Positions 60,256 to 64,000 of a stretch of DNA of 64,000 nt are shown one piece after another. Within the stretch, counting starts at the first letter, position 1, and each line of letters opens with the position of its first letter. Where the stretch lies: positions 4,898,001 through 4,962,000 of the forward strand of contig CM055611.1 of the NCBI GenBank assembly GCA_029379385.1, read 5' to 3'. The notes beneath the pieces are model-generated. The model had not been told where the DNA came from. It searched no databases and saw nothing but the letters and a program-made list of their open reading frames with translations. The position numbers were made by a program, and so were the translations under genes. This DNA comes from Quillaja saponaria (Eukaryota > Streptophyta > Magnoliopsida > Fabales > Quillajaceae).

Positions 60256-62579
60256 TGTTAAATCTCGATTTGTCTGGACTTACATGTTGAGGTGGTCTCT
60301 TGAAGTCTAACCTGCAAAACAAGATGGAGGGGAGGCTAGGCAATGCTTGAGATCCCTATCTGAAGCTTAACTTAGTCTCTTGAAGTCTTTTTAACTTAGT
60401 GTGGTAGTGTATTATAAGGAGAATGTAGAACCTCCCATTTACCTTTGGGGCTACTTATTTATATAGTGATAAGTGGAAAATCGCCTTGTATCTAGGGGTG
60501 ATTTTTCATTAGAAAAGTTATTTATATGCCACGTGTCATGTGTTTATTGGTTGGGTGTAATATTGTACTAACACTAGTCCCCCCGAAAAAACTAGTATGA
60601 GTAGTGGAACGAATCGGGCTGAAGTGATTTTTCGACCTCATTTTGAAGTTTTACTAAAAAAAATTTAGTTGCAGTTTGCAATACCTAATATAGTTAAACA
60701 AATATTTCTAATGCTTTGAATTGGGTTTCTTTTCCCATCTTAAATGTAAGACTTGCTTTAAGGCCTGATTTGATTCTCCTGAAGCTTATAGGCTTCCTTT
60801 GTCACTATGTAAGAACCTATAACTTACAATTCTTATTTAAACAATTCACCATAAATATACTTTCTTTTAAGTAACTCTCCAATGTGTAATGGAATCTGAG
60901 GGTGGTTTATGGAGCTTTAGCTTTTAAGCTAGCCTACTATATTCTCGAGATCTTACTTTCCGAGGTCTTTATTGGTTTGATTTAGAAACTGACCTCTATA
61001 CAACTCGGTCTTATTCTCTGAGATTTTCATAATATTTCAGATATTCCTTTTCTGAGGTCGGGTTAGTTTATCATGTTATGATGATGATGCTTTAACACTT
61101 GGGAATATTAATTTAAGGTACTGGCAAGTCAGAAGCTCAGTGTTTATTTGTATCTCCTAATTTTCAGGTTGGCTTCTTAGGATCTTATTCTACAAGACCT
61201 TTGGCTTTCTGAAATATTATTCTTTGGGGGCTTTGCCTTCCTGGGATCTTATTCCTCAGGGTCTTCGAATTCTCGGGATCTGATTCCTTAGGGTCTTTGG
61301 CTTCCCGAGTCTTATTCCTCGGGGTCTTCACTTCTAAGGGCGACCATGTTCATAAGTTGGCCTATCAAATAGGCGTTGAGATACGTCATGAAGTAGCTTT
61401 GCTCCCTAAGGCCTAGGACCCACTACTCGGGAACTAGACCTTCATAGACTTACAAGGGATCTTATTCCACTTGTCGACTCACCTGGTATCTTTTACCATT
61501 GGTGCTAAGGGGTTGTAACCTCTGGTTCTCTATTCTTCTTGTTCAGAAAGAGTACATATCTACTAATTGGTTCGAAATTCTTGGGTCTTAAGTAAAATTT
61601 CAAGTATTAGGTAGGTCATTCAAAGTTGACATAGACTCGGTTTTGCTGATCATCTTCACTTTAAGTAAGTGAGCTCTGCTTATGCATTGAGGTTTTTCTT
61701 CATAAATATGTGATTATGGCTAAATAACCAATCTCAACAAAGAGTTATGAGGATATATATGTATGCAATATCATTTCCATAATAAGAGTACACATTACCA
61801 ATAAAATGAGTAAGATATGTTGTTTTAACATATGAATTTTCTATTTGAGAGTTCTTTGCTAAGATGAATCCTGAGCTATAGCTAGCTAGCTCGATTGTGT
61901 AAGTAAAACTCTTAACATTTTGTTCCTCAAAACAAATATTGCCTTATCGAAGTAATGTATAGGCCTATCTGTTTTAAGTCCCTGAGAATTGCGGTGACTA
62001 GTTATGTTATCTAATTTATCTTTGAACAAAATTTGGGTTTTACTTTGTCCAGGCCTTTTGTAGGAAGTCTGAAGAAAAATTAAGCTCAGGTAAGGGAGAT
62101 CGCGGAGAGGTGGAGATCGCGGTTGAGAATTAAGGCAGCATGTGGGAACATATTCATTCACCTCTGTTGACGGCCTTCTAGAATTTGGACCAAGAATGGT
62201 TTGAATGGTAAATCTGGCTATATGAAATTTGTGATGATTGGTAACATAAATTGCACTGGGTTCTCACGAATGGCGCCAGTGTTAAGTCCCAATTTGTCTA
62301 GACTTACATGTAGAAATGATCTATTGAAGTCCAACTGCAAACCAAGAGAAGAGGAGGCCGGGCATTGCCCGTGATCTCTCTCTGAAGCTCAAGTCAATCT
62401 TTTTAGAGTGTGAGTGTGTAACATAGAAAAAATGTGGATCCCTTTACCTTATGGGCTTAACCATTTGTATAGTGATAAGTGGCCAATGAGGTGATACCAT
62501 GTATCCAAGGGTGGTTTTTCCTTAAACAAGTTGTTTATATGCCATGTGTCGTGTGTGTATTTGTAATACCATACTAACA
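60256..62579 (-). mobile_element. Non-coding LTR retroelement (LARD/TRIM-like), 2.3 kb
   Basis: Two direct repeats lie at 60256-60573 (318 bp) and 62280-62579 (300 bp). On the minus strand both start TGTTAGTA and end TTAACA. Right after the minus-strand 5' LTR comes CTGGCGCCATTCGTGAGAAC, a TGGCGCC-type primer-binding site. Just before the 3' LTR is a polypurine tract, TTTTTTCGGGGGGACTAG. GTTTT follows the element at 62580-62584 and precedes it at 60250-60254, one base from the border. The 1.7-kb interior has no Gag or Pol domain, so it must be mobilised by another element. Confidence 0.82.
61168..61335. repeat. About 34-bp tandem repeats inside the LTR element
   Basis: About five units contain TTGGCTTCC(T/C)GGGATCTTATTC followed by CTC(A/G)GGGTCT. 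Weaker copies continue leftwards to about 60950. Confidence 0.6.
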
Positions 62580-63277
62580 GTTTTCATAAAAGAGAATTAT
62601 AGTTCTAACAACAAATAATAGGAAAAAAAAAATCTCCTTTTATCTAATATGAAAAACCTTCAAAATCATTTCAAACTCAAGATTGGTACAATCGAGAAAC
62701 CTTTGCATCGTGAAACTCTCAAGTCATCAACTATTGTGAGGAATTGAGAAGAAAACATGAGTTATTAAGGTTATCTTTTTTCATTTAGGCTAGAAATTAT
62801 TAGGTAGGTTGCGCTTTTTAAATGGCCTAAAGCTAGAAATTAGGCTAGGTTGTCTTATTTTTGTTGAATACACACTAATTTTGGTTGGGTCGGTTAATCG
62901 AACATTGTTTTTTTTTTATTAAGGTCCAAAAAATTGACCTACCCAATATGTATATAAAATTTTCACCCAAATTTAAAAGTAGGGCTTTTTAGGTTGTGTC
63001 AATTGTGGGGTGAATTGATCTATTATGGGTTGATTTTTTTGTTTTTTGGGTACTATGCTCACCCTTACTCAAAAGGTAGCTATTGAGAGAAGGATGTTCT
63101 GATCCTTATAAAAGCACAATAAATTGTTTGCACAATCAATGTAGAACTTTTGGCTCATAACACATAAACAACCCTAAATTTGCAAGCCATAACTTTCATG
63201 AAAATAAGAAACGAACAATAACTGGCACGTGTTACTTTCTATACATTGTTGGTTAACAAGATTATAATATTTCAATA
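62580..63277. other. Intergenic DNA
   Basis: AT-rich and non-coding, with a GGTTGGGTCGGTTAATCGA phrase at about 62884 of the sort found in plant repeats. No definite element ends were found. Confidence 0.4.
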
Positions 63278-63585
63278 TGCTAGATTAAAATAATGGGTGG
63301 TAGTCGATATTAATGAACATGTGTTAATTTTTATTTACTAACAATATAAAAATTAGAAACACTAATAATGTATCACATATTAATTCTAACTAAAAGTAAG
63401 CAAATAATAATTGATCCTAAGCAAATAATAATCTGCTAGATTAAAATCATGGGTGGTAGTCGATATTAATGAACATGTATTATTTTTTATTCACTAACAA
63501 TATAAAAATTAGATACACTAATAATGTATCACATATTAATTCTCTCACTAAAAAGTAAGCCAATAATAATTGATCCTAAACTAAC
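63278..63585. repeat. 156-bp tandem duplication
   Basis: Copy 1 starts at 63278 and copy 2 at 63434, both with TGCTAGATTAAAAT(A/C)ATGGG. They share nearly all later blocks (GTCGATATTAATGAACATGT, AATAATGTATCACATATTAA, AATAATAATTGATCCTAA). Only a few substitutions and small indels separate them, so the duplication is fairly recent. Confidence 0.88.
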
Positions 63586-63636
63586 TGCTGTAATGAATAA
63601 GACAGACTTTTTGAAAATGAAGAGTTAGCATGAATG

Positions 63637-63915
63637 TTAATGAAAGATGGAAGAGATTTTTGAGAAAAAAATAATACTGATTACAATATTATCATAACCT
63701 GATGGCAATCCTTCAAGAATTTGGAGAACAAGACCAGATTCATCAATTAGATGACCCATGGACTTTTTGAAGGTAAGTATCAAGGGACTTGTCATTCGTT
63801 TTGATGCTTTTGAGTTAGAGTAACGAGAATGAGTTTGGTCACGTAATAATTTTTTTAAGGTAATTGTCAATATGATCGTAAATATTAAAGAAAAAAAAAA
63901 AGACAGAGAGAGCAC
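63637..63915 (-). pseudogene. Possible copia Gag fragment
   Basis: The minus-strand frame contains SMGHLIDESGLVLQILEGLP followed by SGYDNIVISI. This matches the plant copia Gag (UBN2-type) pattern D-x-x-L-x-x-x-I-L-x-GLP-x-x-YD. The preceding residues are weaker and the start of the frame is hydrophobic and probably not Gag. The element would continue past the right window edge or has decayed. Confidence 0.45.
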
Positions 63916-64000
63916 CGAATGAGCTACAATAACAGTAACAATAAGAGAGAGATTTTGGGTGAGGTATGCCTTGTGGCTATAAGGAAAAAAGAAGAAGAAA

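Noticed and set aside
61886..62161. Minus-strand 91-codon ORF near the primer-binding site of the non-coding LTR element
   Set aside because: No Gag-like motif or plausible domain is present. Position alone does not support it as a gene.
62770..63066. Second hAT-type MITE with a TAAGGGTGAGCA right end
   Set aside because: The left end is not convincing and no 8-bp duplication was found.

Overview
The window reads as nuclear DNA from a flowering plant, most probably a woody or otherwise repeat-rich eudicot; I cannot name the species. It is AT-rich, its genes have GT-AG introns, its proteins are closest to Arabidopsis families known to me, and most of its length is transposable-element debris and AT-rich intergenic DNA.

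Six protein genes are supported. (1) On the minus strand at the left edge is a Tim17/22/23-family membrane protein gene, cut by the window start. (2) Minus strand, 5.3-9.8 kb, is a six-exon AP2-domain transcription factor of the At4g13040 (APD1) type. (3) Plus strand, 27.9-29.7 kb, is a two-exon gene for a 47-residue protein. (4) Plus strand, 32.1-33.2 kb, is a single-exon gene for a 395-residue membrane-anchored acidic protein. (5) Plus strand, 46.5-49.0 kb, is the pectin-synthesis glycosyltransferase GAUT8/QUA1. (6) Minus strand, 50.2-55.7 kb, is a nine-exon G3BP-like gene (NTF2 domain, RRM, RGG tail), convergent with GAUT8. In every complete multi-exon model the phases sum to an open frame. 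From memory, genes 1, 5 and 6 correspond to Arabidopsis At3g25120, At3g25140 and At3g25150, and gene 4 may correspond to At3g25130. The window would then be a conserved block stretched by repeats.

The spaces between genes hold a layered record of transposition. 12.2-16.5 kb has three MITE-like elements. 17.2-17.8 kb has a minus-strand LTR fragment. 19.65-25.8 kb has a decayed Ty1/copia element (Tnt1/Tork-like) split by a second nested insertion. 37.0-39.2 kb has a long-inverted-repeat element containing a Helitron-type 3' end. 41.97-45.27 kb has a non-autonomous CACTA element with a 3-bp target duplication, an internal 167-bp tandem array and a hAT-type MITE nested inside that array. 52.1-52.9 kb has a miniature LTR element in a G3BP intron. 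57.7-58.8 kb has two minisatellite arrays, one a regular 40-bp array of about 22 units. 60.26-62.58 kb has a non-coding LTR element on the minus strand with visible primer-binding site and polypurine tract.

The genes do not form an operon-like unit and no new defence or metabolic system is visible. The most unusual items are the 47-residue protein gene with its telo-box leader, the 40-bp minisatellite, the CACTA/array/hAT nesting, the non-coding LTR element, an intron with a GC donor in the G3BP gene, and an upstream ORF that overlaps the start codon of the 395-residue gene.
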